Source: Succinivibrionaceae bacterium (GTDB taxonomy: Bacteria > Pseudomonadota > Gammaproteobacteria > Enterobacterales > Succinivibrionaceae). Taken from it: a stretch of 41,558 nucleotides of DNA. The stretch is taken from contig JAFURY010000096.1 in assembly GCA_017480795.1 (NCBI GenBank), forward strand, positions 1-41,558, written 5' to 3'. Shown here piece by piece: positions 1-8,826 of the stretch; the first letter of the stretch is position 1; each line of letters opens with the position of its first letter. The translations under genes were made by a program, and so were the position numbers. The notes beneath the pieces were generated by a model. It had not been told where the DNA came from, searched no databases, and saw nothing but the letters and a program-made list of their open reading frames with translations.

Positions 1-3
1 CAA

Positions 4-28
4 CATCGTTACTCTTCGTCACCTCCTT
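4..28 (-). promoter_or_regulatory. Strong ribosome binding site of a divergent gene cut by the left edge
   Basis: On the minus strand a ten-base match to the anti-Shine-Dalgarno sequence (AAGGAGGTGA, 28 to 19) is followed 12 bases later by ATG at 6-4. Only two codons lie inside the window, so the gene cannot be identified. The spacer is somewhat long, so the true start may lie just beyond the edge. Confidence 0.35.
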
Positions 29-590
29 CAGCAGGGTAGGAGGGGCGGATGCTACGGCTCAGTTTTCCGCTCCTGTCACGCTGCCGTCATGGGTGGGGAC
101 GTTGCATTTGACACCCATCCATGGGGTGTGAATAGTAACACAGAAATTTGAAGTTGTCGACATATTTTTTGAACGTTCGCCTGCTGTCTGAAAGCGCAGG
201 TTCGCCATGGCGCAAAAGACCGTGAAAAATGACGATCATGGCTACCGTTCTCGAAGCCCGCTGATGCCTCGGAGATGTCTTTTTGTTATGATTGTGGTAT
301 GAATTTTGCTTGATTTTTCGTAGATTAACGGTAGATTGACCGTGGATCGACCGGCTGATTTGCGGGCGGATTAAGCGGAACCGGGCATTGGCAGATCGGC
401 TCTGGTGGCGAAGCCTCATGCCGCAAACGAATATGGGATTCAGGCGCTCAGGGACTGAAGGAAACGGCGCGGCTCCTGCAGCTTGAAGCGGCCGGGTGCC
501 GGGAGCATGCGGCATGGGCCGGGTGGTTTTGCCCCGCAAGCCTTTAGGCGCGGGAAAGGTTCGCGCCGACGTCCGATGTTAAAAGAATTT
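29..590. other. Intergenic region, no convincing gene
   Basis: No reading frame here has a plausible start, ribosome site and protein-like composition on either strand. Two mutually exclusive small hairpins are possible near 89-129: ATGGGTG at 89-95 can pair with CACCCAT at 112-118, and ACACCC at 111-116 can pair with GGGTGT at 124-129. The stretch presumably holds divergent promoters for motY and the gene off the left edge, but no clear -35/-10 pair was recognised. Confidence 0.5.
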
Positions 591-619
591 TAAGCAAAAA
601 TTTTGCTTTGAGCCGAAAA
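591..619 (+). promoter_or_regulatory. Possible sigma-28 (FliA) type promoter of motY
   Basis: TAAGCAAA (591-598) and GCCGAAAA (612-619) resemble the flagellar sigma-28 consensus TAAAGTTT / GCCGATAA. The spacer is 13 bases rather than the usual 11. The expected role of motY in motility makes this site reasonable, but the match is imperfect. The site also contains an inverted repeat, AAGCAAAA-A-TTTTGCTT, at 592-608. Confidence 0.35.
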
Positions 620-674
620 AATCTGCCATGACAACGGCCCGTTTTCGGACTGGTTTCTTACATGGAGTTTAGCT

Positions 675-1784
675 GTGAAAAAACTGATTTGTCTTGCTTT
701 TGCGCTGGCATCGGGCGGCGCTGCCGGGGCGGAGTTTGAATACAAGGCTCCCATCAGCCATTCCGTCTGGACCCTTGCCGAACAGACCAGACTGACCTGC
801 CGACTGGTGCACGAGATACCGGATTACGGTCAGGTGGCCTTCACCTCCACCGCGGGGAAGAACCGGAATCTCTATTTCAACATGCTGCCGGCACTTGAAA
901 CCAAAAACACCTTTGACGTGGACGTCCGCGCCATCGCTCCGAACTACCGTCCGGGGATTCCCGACAATCATCTATCGGTGATGAAAAGCTACAAGTATTT
1001 CGCGGGAGAACTGGCGGATCAGAACGCCTGGACTCTCACCTCGGCCCTGAGCCGCGGCAGCAACCTGGGCTTCTTCTTCAACGACTGGTTCTATCAGGAT
1101 CGTCCGGTTCAGGTTACGGTGTCCGCCATAAACTTCAAAAAGGCATTTTCGCAGTTTTCCCAGTGCATGAACAATCTCCTGCCTTACAGTTTCGAGGATG
1201 TGGCCTTCACGGTCATCACCTTCAACGACGATTCCAGCGATCTGACGGAGGATTCGAAGCGGAGACTTGATCGGCTGGTGACCTATCTCGCTCACGATCC
1301 CGACGTGGGGGAGCTGGTGATAGATTCATACAGCGACAGTTTCGGCACCACCGAGCAGAGCCGTGAAACCTCGGCGCAGCGGGCCAATCTCATCAGTTCC
1401 TACATCGAGCAGAGCAGCATTCCGAAGGAAAGGATCGTCAAAAACGCCTATGGCGAAAAGGAGCATATCGCCTCCAACGCCACCTTTTCCGGACGCAACG
1501 TCAACCGCCGCGTCATCATTTCGGTCACTCCGTCTGCCAGGGAAAAGACCAAATACAAGTTCGAGTCTTCGGGGGATCTCAGCGCATACGGCACTGACGG
1601 AGTCAATGACATGAGCTCCGGCAGCGAGGAGGATATCAACCGCGACGAGATCCGGGAAAAGTCCGAGACGGCGGCCAAACTGGCTTCTGGCGGATCTCTC
1701 AACGACCGGAAGAAGCCGATTTCCACCACGGAAATGAATTCCCAGGCGGCGCGGGACAGCAAACTGCCGGATCTGTCCAAATAA
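675..1784 (+). CDS. motY: Sodium-type flagellar motor protein MotY, with an extended C-terminus
   Basis: MotY forms the periplasmic T ring of polar, sodium-driven flagellar motors and helps anchor the PomA/PomB stator. The protein has a Sec signal peptide (about residues 1-19, ending AGA). The MotY N-domain follows, with the typical S-x-W, C-R-L-x-H-x-I-P and F-x-x-C-x-N-L-L-x-Y-S-F-E-D patterns. An OmpA-like peptidoglycan-binding domain lies at about 175-287 and ends in N-R-R-V-x-I-S. Length is 369 aa against about 290 in Vibrio. The extra 80 or so residues after the OmpA domain are polar and low-complexity and look disordered. The start is GTG at 675 with GGAG at 664-667. The gene stands alone, about 17.5 kb from the flagellin cluster. 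Confidence 0.92.
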   Translation: MKKLICLAFALASGGAAGAEFEYKAPISHSVWTLAEQTRLTCRLVHEIPDYGQVAFTSTAGKNRNLYFNMLPALETKNTFDVDVRAIAPNYRPGIPDNHLSVMKSYKYFAGELADQNAWTLTSALSRGSNLGFFFNDWFYQDRPVQVTVSAINFKKAFSQFSQCMNNLLPYSFEDVAFTVITFNDDSSDLTEDSKRRLDRLVTYLAHDPDVGELVIDSYSDSFGTTEQSRETSAQRANLISSYIEQSSIPKERIVKNAYGEKEHIASNATFSGRNVNRRVIISVTPSAREKTKYKFESSGDLSAYGTDGVNDMSSGSEEDINRDEIREKSETAAKLASGGSLNDRKKPISTTEMNSQAARDSKLPDLSK

Positions 1785-2468
1785 AGCCAAAATTCCGTCA
1801 TCCGTTCCGGGCGGGCGGAGGGGAGCAATCTGACGGGGATTGATGTCGCAACTCTCTGAATCGATCCCAGAACCGCCAGATCTTTGCGCCACGTGCTGGC
1901 GCGTCCTTTCGGTATCCGACGTTCTCTTTTCAGCAGATCGGCGGAAAGACCCCGTGCGACAGAAGTCATTGTATTTGCTGAATCTTATCCGGAATTTCGG
2001 TCAATTGAGGCAAATGCGCCGTTTTTCTGCATGTCAGAACGCGCAAGATGAAACGGTCTGTAACGTTCCAACCTGGCTATCTAGGCTTGCCTTTATCGCT
2101 ATATGACTTTTCCGTATGACATTTGCCGTTCCGGTTCGTTCATATTAAACCATCAGGATCATAGTTATCTGGCTGAACAAAGTTTTCTGAATGAGCTGGA
2201 ATCATGATAGAATTATAATCGTACATGGTGATTCTCCTTTTGTGGAAAAAAGCAAGCGGGATCACCATTCATTTTAATTGTTAAGATCTTATTCTCCAAT
2301 ATCGGACTCCGCATCCAAAATCTGGCTGTACAGGGTCTGAACAGATTCTCTTTTCTAACAAGATTTTGCTCAGCCCATAAATATTTAAAGTCTTTAGATG
2401 AAAAGGGTAAATGAAACAGTGCTGATTGAGCTATTATGGGAGTCAGACATTGTTTGTGAGGTGTTGGT
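1785..2468. other. Intergenic region turning AT-rich towards the AAA/nuclease gene
   Basis: Base composition drops sharply from about 2100 onwards, marking the left side of the AT-rich island that continues through the next large gene. The overlapping frames at 1840-2106 have no ribosome site and unconvincing composition. The only small frame with a good ribosome site is on the minus strand at 2140-2226 and is listed separately. Confidence 0.5.
2140..2226 (-). CDS. Possible 28-residue small protein with a hairpin-enclosed ribosome site
   Basis: A 28-codon frame on the minus strand starts at ATG 2226 behind a good Shine-Dalgarno (AAGGAGA) and stops at TGA 2140. The start region ATCACCAT (plus-strand 2225-2232 as ATGGTGAT) is complementary to an upstream copy at 2261-2268. 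The messenger can therefore fold into an 8-bp stem that encloses the ribosome site. The peptide is polar with several Asp, Tyr and Pro residues and resembles no family I know. It could be a real small protein, a leader peptide, or the 5' remnant of a decayed gene. Confidence 0.3.
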   Translation of the reverse strand: MYDYNSIMIPAHSENFVQPDNYDPDGLI

Positions 2469-4160
2469 ATGAGCGGTATTTTTTTAAATCCTAAAGGAAA
2501 TAATGCTTTTACAGATATTTTAAATAACAGAATAAACAAGGTTTTTGTGGATAAGACCGATTTTATCGGAGAAACCATAGACAGACTTGATTCTGATGCG
2601 AAATTAATAGCATTTACCAGACCTCGCAGATTTGGCAAAACTGTAATGGCCCAAATGCTGGCTTCATATTATTCAAAGGAAGCGGACAGCAGATCTGTTT
2701 TTTCTGGGAGAAAGATATCTGGTTATAAAAGTATAAAACTGATTGATAACCAGGAGGTTGACGTAACTTATGAAACATTTATAAATAAGTTTGATGTTAT
2801 TTATATTGATATGAATACAGTTGATAGCAGGTATGCAACGTATTTGAACAGAGAAAAAAAACATAAGGCTGCTGATATAGTTGACTTTCTGGAAAATCTT
2901 GTAATCAGTGATTTGATGGAGCACGATGATTTTGCCTCGATTTTGAAAAAGGAAAAAATAGGAAATATTGGTTTGGCTGATGCTCTGTCAGCCATACATA
3001 GGACTTCAGGAATTACTTTCATACTAATCATGGATGAATGGGATTTGATTTATCGTGATTATCGTCAGGATACGATGCTTCAGAAAAAGTTTATAGATTG
3101 GCTAAAAGGACTTTTTAAATCTTCTGACGGTCTTGAATGTTTTTCTTTGGTTTATCTTACTGGTATTCTTCCAATCAGAAAATATAACTCTCAGTCAGCC
3201 CTTAATAACTTTAAAGAATACAATATGCTGTCGCCGGAACCCTTTGAGAAATATTTCGGGTTTACTGAAGATGATATTTCTCAGATCGTTGAAATGCCCT
3301 GGTGCAAATTGACTCGCGAGAATATGAAATACTGGTATGAAGGATATAAGCTCAATGGCGTCGACGTATACAATCCTAATTCTGTAGCTTCGGCTGTGGC
3401 TGACGGAAAATGCAAATGTTATTGGAGCGGTTCATCTTCCAATGAAGAGTTTGTCAGATTGATAAATCTTAACTTCAAGGGAATAAAGACCGATATCATT
3501 AAACTTCTTAATGGAATGAAGCTTCCTTTCAGCTCTGATAAATTTAAAAATGACATGACATCCATTTCAGACAAAGATGATGTTTTCAGTCTACTGGTTT
3601 GTCTTGGTTATTTAGGCTGCGCGGATCTTCAGAACGGCAAGAAGATAGCTTATGTGCCTAACCATGAAATAAGACAGACTTTGTTATCTTTGGTAAAAGG
3701 TCAGAATTGGAGCAAACGCATTGATGCCGTTAAACGTTCTGAAAGACTCTTTAAGGCCATAGTCAGGAAACACGATGGCAAAGCTGTGGCAGAAATCATT
3801 CAGGAGATTCATAATGACACATCTGTTTCTCTGTTTGATTACAATACGGAGGATTCACTGACCTATTGTGTTATGTCCGCCATGCAATGGGCTACTTTGG
3901 ACTCCTATGACTGCCATAGAGAAGAACAATCAGGAAAGGGCAGAGTGGATGTTGTTTATGAGCCATTGGGAATGAATAATATTCCCTTAATAATTATTGA
4001 ATTCAAATATGGCAGGTCGGCCGCGGCTGCCATAACGCAGATTAAAAAGATGGAATACTACAAACGATATATTCAACGCTATAAGAACATCATTCTCGTA
4101 GGAATCAATTACAGTAAAACCACCAAAGAACATGAATGTTTGATTGAATGCTTGAATTGA
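2469..4160 (+). CDS. AAA-ATPase-like protein with C-terminal PD-(D/E)XK nuclease domain
   Basis: This belongs to the AAA-ATPase-like plus DUF1703 family that is greatly expanded in gut bacteria. Its cellular role is unsettled and it is often regarded as a selfish or defence-related accessory gene. The N-domain carries a P-loop variant R-P-R-R-F-G-K-T (51-58) and a Walker B type segment I-L-I-M-D-E-W-D (185-192). The C-terminus has a PD-(D/E)XK nuclease core: G-R-V-D-V-V (491-496), then I-I-E-F-K-Y-G (509-515) and Q524 in the following helix. It looks intact at 563 aa. The start is ATG 2469 with GAGG at 2458-2461. It is much more AT-rich than its neighbours, which argues for horizontal acquisition. 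Confidence 0.85.
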   Translation: MSGIFLNPKGNNAFTDILNNRINKVFVDKTDFIGETIDRLDSDAKLIAFTRPRRFGKTVMAQMLASYYSKEADSRSVFSGRKISGYKSIKLIDNQEVDVTYETFINKFDVIYIDMNTVDSRYATYLNREKKHKAADIVDFLENLVISDLMEHDDFASILKKEKIGNIGLADALSAIHRTSGITFILIMDEWDLIYRDYRQDTMLQKKFIDWLKGLFKSSDGLECFSLVYLTGILPIRKYNSQSALNNFKEYNMLSPEPFEKYFGFTEDDISQIVEMPWCKLTRENMKYWYEGYKLNGVDVYNPNSVASAVADGKCKCYWSGSSSNEEFVRLINLNFKGIKTDIIKLLNGMKLPFSSDKFKNDMTSISDKDDVFSLLVCLGYLGCADLQNGKKIAYVPNHEIRQTLLSLVKGQNWSKRIDAVKRSERLFKAIVRKHDGKAVAEIIQEIHNDTSVSLFDYNTEDSLTYCVMSAMQWATLDSYDCHREEQSGKGRVDVVYEPLGMNNIPLIIIEFKYGRSAAAAITQIKKMEYYKRYIQRYKNIILVGINYSKTTKEHECLIECLN

Positions 4161-4608
4161 GCCGTTCTATTCTTGCTTTAACCCGTTCTATTTCTCTCAA
4201 GGTAATTCCTCGCTTTGTCAATCGAATCGCCACGCATGACGCGCCTTCTGTTTCCTGAGCATTTTCCCTCCATACCCTTCAAACGATCCTCAGGAACATC
4301 CGAAAGTTCCCGTTGCTGGCACGTGTGTCAAACAAAAAACGCTTGCCCGTCTGGCGTCCGGCCTGGGCGCGATTGTCCTCCGCTCCCCCGTTACGGAAAC
4401 GGGCGAATCCTGGCAACACGATCATCGCCTGCGCGATCTTGCAGCGTCTTTTCGAACCGGCTGTTTTGCTTAGCCGCATGCGACCGGCGGTTTATTCGGG
4501 CATGGCATGCTGGAGTATAATTGTCCTGCAAAGCATTGCGTTATGCGAAGCAGCATCCAATCTTTGTGCAGGGAGATCATTTTTTGACATGCGCGCGACC
4601 GCCGTCGC
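4161..4608. other. Intergenic region, no gene recognised
   Basis: Composition returns to the GC-rich background within this stretch. Just after the AAA/nuclease stop there is a short direct repeat of CCGTTCTATT (from about 4163 and about 4192). A -10 element for the next gene lies at 4516-4521. Open frames here have no ribosome site. Confidence 0.45.
4516..4521 (+). promoter_or_regulatory. -10 element (TATAAT) upstream of the GH84 gene
   Basis: A perfect TATAAT hexamer lies about 100 bases before the GH84 start. A weak -35 (TTTATT, 4491-4496) is 19 bases upstream. This would give a leader of roughly 90 bases. Confidence 0.4.
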
Positions 4609-4619
4609 AGGAGGATTTC

Positions 4620-5687
4620 ATGAAAAACGCCGGTGTTATCGAAGGTTTTTACGGCACGCCATGGAGCGATACGACGCGTCTTGACTACGCTTCTTTTCTG
4701 TCCGAAATCGGTTTCAGATTTTACATCTACGCTCCCAAAAACGATTCCTGTCTCAGGCGTCAGTGGCGCGAGCCGTGGAGCGACGACTGGATCTGCCGCA
4801 TGAACGATCTTGCCTCCGTCTACCATCATCGGGGACTGGAATTCGGCATAGGCTTTACGCCGGCCGGAGATGCCTCCGCCGTGATCAGGGAAGCCGGACT
4901 CCTGACCAGACGGGTGGCGGAAATCGCCGACGCGGTGAAGCTTGATTACTTCGTGCTGCTGTTTGACGATCTGAAGAACAACGACAGCAGCCGTCTGGCG
5001 GAATATCAGCTTGCCATCACCGACATCGTGCTGGCTGCCTCCTCCGCGGTGAAGCATCACATCATCTGTCCCAGCTACTACTCCACCGATCCCGTGCTGG
5101 AAAAGGTGTTCGGGTCCAGACCCGAAAACTACTGGGAAGATTTCAGACGGAATCTTGATCCTGCGGTGGACGTGTTCTGGACCGGAGAAAAGGTGTGTTC
5201 CACCGGTTACACCAGAGAGCACCTGGAGCGAGTGGCTGAGATTTTCGGCCGGCTTCCGTTTCTCTGGGACAATTATCCCGTCAACGACGGCAGGAAAATG
5301 GCTGATTTCATGTATCTGAAGCCCTTTGCGGATCGTCCTGGCTGTCTTGACGAACTGACCTCGGGACATGCCGTGAATCCTATGCGCCAGAGTCTGGCCA
5401 ACCGGCTGGTGCTGGCATCTCTTGCGCGCTCCTATCAGGGGCGTGCTCTGAGTCTGAAGTCGGAGGAATACTGGCGGATGTCCACAAGAGTGCTGGGACC
5501 TGAAACCACGGAACTTCTGAGAGGCGACAGCGAAACATTTGCAAGTCTGGGCCGCTGCGCGCTGGACGGTGAAAGACTGGCCGAAATGAGCCGTCGGTAT
5601 CGCAGTCTGGGAACCGCCTCCGGATGCGAAATAGCCGATTATATTGATGGTCTGTACGCCTTTGATCCGGCCTGTCTTACAGGGTGA
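4620..5687 (+). CDS. GH84 family beta-N-acetylglucosaminidase (O-GlcNAcase/NAGidase type), apparently cytoplasmic
   Basis: GH84 enzymes remove beta-linked N-acetylglucosamine by substrate-assisted catalysis with a neighbouring Asp pair. The protein (355 aa) opens with the family motif G-V-I-E-G-F-Y-G-T-P-W (5-15). It has Y-I-Y-A-P-K (35-40), the catalytic pair in L-L-F-D-D (D116/D117), W-T-G-E-K-V, and the substrate-binding L-W-D-N-Y-P-V-N-D. ATG 4620 was chosen because AGGAGG lies at 4609-4614 and the homology begins at once; a start at 4521 would add 33 unrelated residues. It is a minimal catalytic domain with no visible signal peptide, whereas characterised bacterial GH84 enzymes are usually larger and exported. 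The substrate is unknown: peptidoglycan fragments, imported glycans or modified proteins are possible. Confidence 0.85.
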   Translation: MKNAGVIEGFYGTPWSDTTRLDYASFLSEIGFRFYIYAPKNDSCLRRQWREPWSDDWICRMNDLASVYHHRGLEFGIGFTPAGDASAVIREAGLLTRRVAEIADAVKLDYFVLLFDDLKNNDSSRLAEYQLAITDIVLAASSAVKHHIICPSYYSTDPVLEKVFGSRPENYWEDFRRNLDPAVDVFWTGEKVCSTGYTREHLERVAEIFGRLPFLWDNYPVNDGRKMADFMYLKPFADRPGCLDELTSGHAVNPMRQSLANRLVLASLARSYQGRALSLKSEEYWRMSTRVLGPETTELLRGDSETFASLGRCALDGERLAEMSRRYRSLGTASGCEIADYIDGLYAFDPACLTG

Positions 5688-5991
5688 TCGGAAGACGCTT
5701 CGCCTTTTCGGGCAGGCCGGGCTGCGGAAGGCGCTGGCGTTGTACTGAAACCTGTCCGAACCTGCACGAACGTGAGCGAACAGCAGAGAGCAGAAGCGAA
5801 CGGAAGAAAACAGAAGAGAGGAGCATTCGTTCCGTATCGGATTCGGACATCCCCGGCGCGGCAAGCCGGCATGCCCGCATATCAGAAAAAATTTTGCTTT
5901 GAGCAAAAAAAACGCTCCAGAGAGCGGAGCGTGTTTCAAAGTCCGTTTCTGCCCCGATGCGTTCAGTAATTCAGTCAGGGCTGACGGCGCG
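5688..5991. other. Convergent intergenic region
   Basis: This lies between the plus-strand GH84 gene and minus-strand purT. It holds the purT terminator at 5905-5932. Next to it is a small palindrome TTTTGCT-TTG-AGCAAAA (5892-5908) whose left part belongs to an 18-base sequence also found at 596-613. No gene is seen. Confidence 0.5.
5905..5932 (-). terminator. Rho-independent terminator of purT
   Basis: On the minus strand a 7-bp stem (ACGCTCC / GGAGCGT, 5912-5918 with 5926-5932) with a 7-base loop runs directly into eight T residues. It lies about 60 bases after the purT stop. Confidence 0.85.
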
Positions 5992-7173
5992 TCAGTTGTA
6001 GTTTATCCTGACCCTTGATGCGCATTCCTTGGCCAGCTTCACCGCCTCGTCGGCGTCGGCTCCGCCTGCCAGCGCGACGCCAAGTCTCCGGTGGCCGCCG
6101 ATTTCAGGCTTGCCGAACAGTCTCAGCTGACAGTTTTCCCCCGCGGCCAGCGCTTCCTTCAGTCCGTCGTAGGAAAGATCCTTTGAGACGCCGTCTCCCA
6201 GAATCACCGCCGAGGCGCAAGGACCGTTCTGGATGATCCTTCCGATTGGCAGACCAAGCACGGCTCTGACATGCAGGGCGAATTCGGAGAGATTCTGCGA
6301 GATGAGTGTCACCAGGCCCGTATCGTGAGGCCGCGGAGAAACCTCGGAGAAAATCACCCTGTCGCCGCAGACAAACAGCTCGACGCCGAATATTCCGTAG
6401 CCGCCCAGGGCGGTGACAACTTTGCGGGCGATGTCCTGGGCCTGAGTCTTCAGCTCCGGAGCCATGGCGCGGGGCTGCCAGGATTCCCGGTAGTCCCCGT
6501 CCTCCTGCCGGTGGCCGATAGGCTCGCAGAAATGAATGCCGTCCGCCGCGCTGACGGTCAGCAGAGTGATCTCGTAGTCGAAATGAAGAAACTCCTCGAT
6601 GATCACCCGGTTCTTTTTGCCCCGTCCCTCGTTGTGGGCGCATTCCCACGCGGCTTCGATCTGATCTTCGGATCTGATGACGGACTGTCCCTTGCCGGAG
6701 GAACTCATCACCGGCTTGACGACGCATGGAATGCCGATCTTCTTCACGCCCGCTCTGAATTCGTCCATGGTGTCGGCGAACACGTAGGCGGAAGTCGGAA
6801 GTCCCAGCTCCACGGCGCTGAGGTTTCTGATCCTCTCGCGATCCATGGTGATCTGGGTCGCTTTGCTGCAGGGCACCACGCGGACGCCCTTTTCCTCGAA
6901 CTTCTTCAGCGCGTCGGTGGCGATGGCCTCGATTTCCGGGATCACCAGATCGGGCTTCAGCTCGTCCAGAAGCTTCTCCAGCTCCGCGCCGTCCAGCATG
7001 CTGATGACGCGGGAGCTGTGGGCCACGTGCATGGCGGGGGCGTGATCGTAGCGATCCACCGCTATGACCTCCACGCCCAGACGCTGCAGTTCAATGGCGA
7101 TTTCCTTGCCCAGTTCCCCGGAACCCAGCAGTACGGCGCGGGTGGCGCCGGGACAGTACGGTGTACCTAGCAT
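5992..7173 (-). CDS. purT: Formate-dependent phosphoribosylglycinamide formyltransferase (GAR transformylase 2)
   Basis: PurT makes formyl-GAR from GAR, formate and ATP, the folate-independent version of step three of purine synthesis. The product is a cytoplasmic ATP-grasp enzyme. The protein (393 aa; E. coli 392) has the N-terminal L-G-S-G-E-L-G-K-E motif, an ATP-grasp core with [14 protein letters not shown], and the metal/substrate segment [12 protein letters not shown]. The start is ATG 7173 with GAGGAG six bases upstream. It is monocistronic with its own promoter and terminator. Use of formate fits an organism with fermentative metabolism. Confidence 0.96.
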   Translation of the reverse strand: MLGTPYCPGATRAVLLGSGELGKEIAIELQRLGVEVIAVDRYDHAPAMHVAHSSRVISMLDGAELEKLLDELKPDLVIPEIEAIATDALKKFEEKGVRVVPCSKATQITMDRERIRNLSAVELGLPTSAYVFADTMDEFRAGVKKIGIPCVVKPVMSSSGKGQSVIRSEDQIEAAWECAHNEGRGKKNRVIIEEFLHFDYEITLLTVSAADGIHFCEPIGHRQEDGDYRESWQPRAMAPELKTQAQDIARKVVTALGGYGIFGVELFVCGDRVIFSEVSPRPHDTGLVTLISQNLSEFALHVRAVLGLPIGRIIQNGPCASAVILGDGVSKDLSYDGLKEALAAGENCQLRLFGKPEIGGHRRLGVALAGGADADEAVKLAKECASRVRINYN

Positions 7174-7205
7174 AAGCTTCTCCTCGGATTAAAACTTTTG
7201 CGGCG

Positions 7206-7214
7206 ATCATATCA
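7206..7214 (-). promoter_or_regulatory. Extended -10 promoter of purT
   Basis: On the minus strand TGATATGAT (TG-n-TATGAT) lies about 33 bases before the purT start. The run GCAAAAGTTTTA just downstream is loosely like a PurR half-palindrome, too weak to call an operator. Confidence 0.5.
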
Positions 7215-7406
7215 GATCATCGGCGGTTGCGCCATTGAAGAGGCGAGAGGGGTTCCGTCCCGCGATGACAGGCCATGACGGCAGGATTGCCAGACGGCGC
7301 ATCCGGGGCCTGCGGCGCGCAGTCGCAGCCTGGGGAGAGCCTGCCGGCGGCTGCGACGTTCCTTCCCTGCCGGGACGCATCCCGGTGACATTATTCAGTC
7401 GCCGGT
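7215..7406. other. Divergent intergenic region between purT and the acyltransferase gene
   Basis: GC-rich sequence between two outward-facing promoters. No gene or repeat is recognised. Confidence 0.4.
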
Positions 7407-7435
7407 TTGAAGTATGAAAGAAGTGGTGATATATT
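7407..7435 (+). promoter_or_regulatory. Sigma-70 promoter of the acyltransferase gene
   Basis: TTGAAG (7407-7412) and TATATT (7430-7435) are separated by exactly 17 bases. A TG extension (7427-7428) precedes the -10. Transcription would start near 7442, about 54 bases before the chosen start codon. Confidence 0.7.
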
Positions 7436-7495
7436 GTGCACAGCCTGCGGGGCGACCCGCATTCTCTGTTTTCGCAGATTTATACGAGGATATTT

Positions 7496-8683
7496 ATGAC
7501 AAATCAATCAACCGACGAGGTCGCGCTGTCGAAAAACGCCATGCCGTCCGGTCAGCAGACGCCATCCGGCGACGTGCAGACGACGGCCAAAAACGATGCT
7601 AAGAAGACCCGGCCGAAGTTCAACGAGATCACCCTGCTGAAGATGCTGGCTTTGGCTTCGGTGCTGTTTTTCCACTGCTACAGACCGTTTCTTGGAGAAG
7701 GCGCCTTCTGGAAGGTGGTGCTTGAGACCACCGACGAGAGTTTCAGCTCATTCTTCGGCACCCTGTATCATTTCAACAAGGTCTTTGACGTCCACTGCCT
7801 GTTTTTCTGCTCCGGCTTTCTGTACTTCATGACCATGTCCGGCGGAAAGCGCACCGTGGGCGAGCAGCTGGCAAGAAGAGTCAAGCGCATTGTGGTGCCT
7901 TACTTCAGCGTGGGACTTCTGTTCACCGTGCCGCTTTATGTGCTCTTTCACATTCCAAGCGGGAAACTGCTGTCCACCATGAGTCTGACCGACGCCTACG
8001 GTCTGTTTCTGACCATGAACTTCTCCGACCACCTGTGGTTTCTGCAGATCATGCTGCTCATTACCGTGATCTGTCTGCTTCTGAACTTCATGATCAGAAA
8101 ATACTTCCTGGTGCTGCTGGCCGGCTCTCTGCTGATGACCTTCGTGTTCAACCGGGTTTTCGACGGCATCACCACTATGAGTCTGGTGTCCATGAGCGAC
8201 AATCTGTTTCTCTTTGTTCTGGGCGGAGCGGTGTTCAGGTATTACCGGCAGTTCACCACCAGCCTGCGTTATCCGATTCTTGCGGTTTCCGGCGCGCTGT
8301 TTTTCACCACCTTCAATCTCACGGGACTTGCGGGACTGGCCAAGGAGATCAACTCCGTGGCATGCGACGCCTCCGCCTGCGTCTTTGCCCTCGGCCTGGC
8401 CCGGTTTGTCGCCGACGGCACCATGAACTTTCTCTACCGCTTCAGGGCGATACAGTACTACGACAGGAATTTCATGGGCTTTTACATGTATCACATGCCG
8501 ATACCTCTGATCTGCGCCTATCACCTGTATCCCGCCATGCGTGAACTCGTCGCCAGCGACTGGCTGTATGTGGTCGCGGCGTGGCTGGTCACCATCCTTC
8601 TGACCGCCGTCGCGGTCAGGGTGGCCTCCCTCATCAAGGCAGTCTGCACCAGAGCTCCTCTGATACAGAAACTTTACAACTAG
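7496..8683 (+). CDS. Acyltransferase family 3 integral membrane protein
   Basis: Members of the acyltransferase-3 family transfer acetyl or other acyl groups to exported carbohydrates such as O-antigen, exopolysaccharide or peptidoglycan. The protein (395 aa) begins with about 40 hydrophilic residues rich in Thr, Ser and Lys. About ten hydrophobic membrane segments follow. The first contains the family's essential His (L-F-F-H-C, H60), and F-C-S-G-F-L-Y-F lies in the next conserved region. ATG 7496 was chosen because ACGAGGA lies at 7484-7490; an in-frame GTG at 7436 has no ribosome site and lies on the predicted promoter. No glycan synthesis genes are adjacent, so the acceptor cannot be named. 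Confidence 0.82.
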   Translation: MTNQSTDEVALSKNAMPSGQQTPSGDVQTTAKNDAKKTRPKFNEITLLKMLALASVLFFHCYRPFLGEGAFWKVVLETTDESFSSFFGTLYHFNKVFDVHCLFFCSGFLYFMTMSGGKRTVGEQLARRVKRIVVPYFSVGLLFTVPLYVLFHIPSGKLLSTMSLTDAYGLFLTMNFSDHLWFLQIMLLITVICLLLNFMIRKYFLVLLAGSLLMTFVFNRVFDGITTMSLVSMSDNLFLFVLGGAVFRYYRQFTTSLRYPILAVSGALFFTTFNLTGLAGLAKEINSVACDASACVFALGLARFVADGTMNFLYRFRAIQYYDRNFMGFYMYHMPIPLICAYHLYPAMRELVASDWLYVVAAWLVTILLTAVAVRVASLIKAVCTRAPLIQKLYN

Positions 8684-8826
8684 CTCTCCGGCATCTCCGG
8701 GGCTGTGTCCCGAAGAGGCGGATAGGTGGCGGCGGCGGGATGCGAAACAGCGCCCGCCGCTTTTCTGTCCGCGATCATGCGCCGCGGGATGCAAAGCAAA
8801 ATTATCATGATCTCGCCTGTCCCATC
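8684..8826. other. Intergenic region between acyltransferase gene and proQ promoter
   Basis: GC-rich sequence with no T-tracted hairpin, so no intrinsic terminator for the acyltransferase gene was recognised. No gene is seen. Confidence 0.4.

Noticed and set aside
87..539. 150-codon minus-strand frame at the left edge
   Set aside because: No ribosome site, Arg/His/Pro-rich chance composition and no recognisable domain.
4470..5939. 489-codon minus-strand frame opposite the GH84 gene
   Set aside because: It is the antisense shadow of a well-supported glycosidase gene with catalytic motifs on the plus strand.
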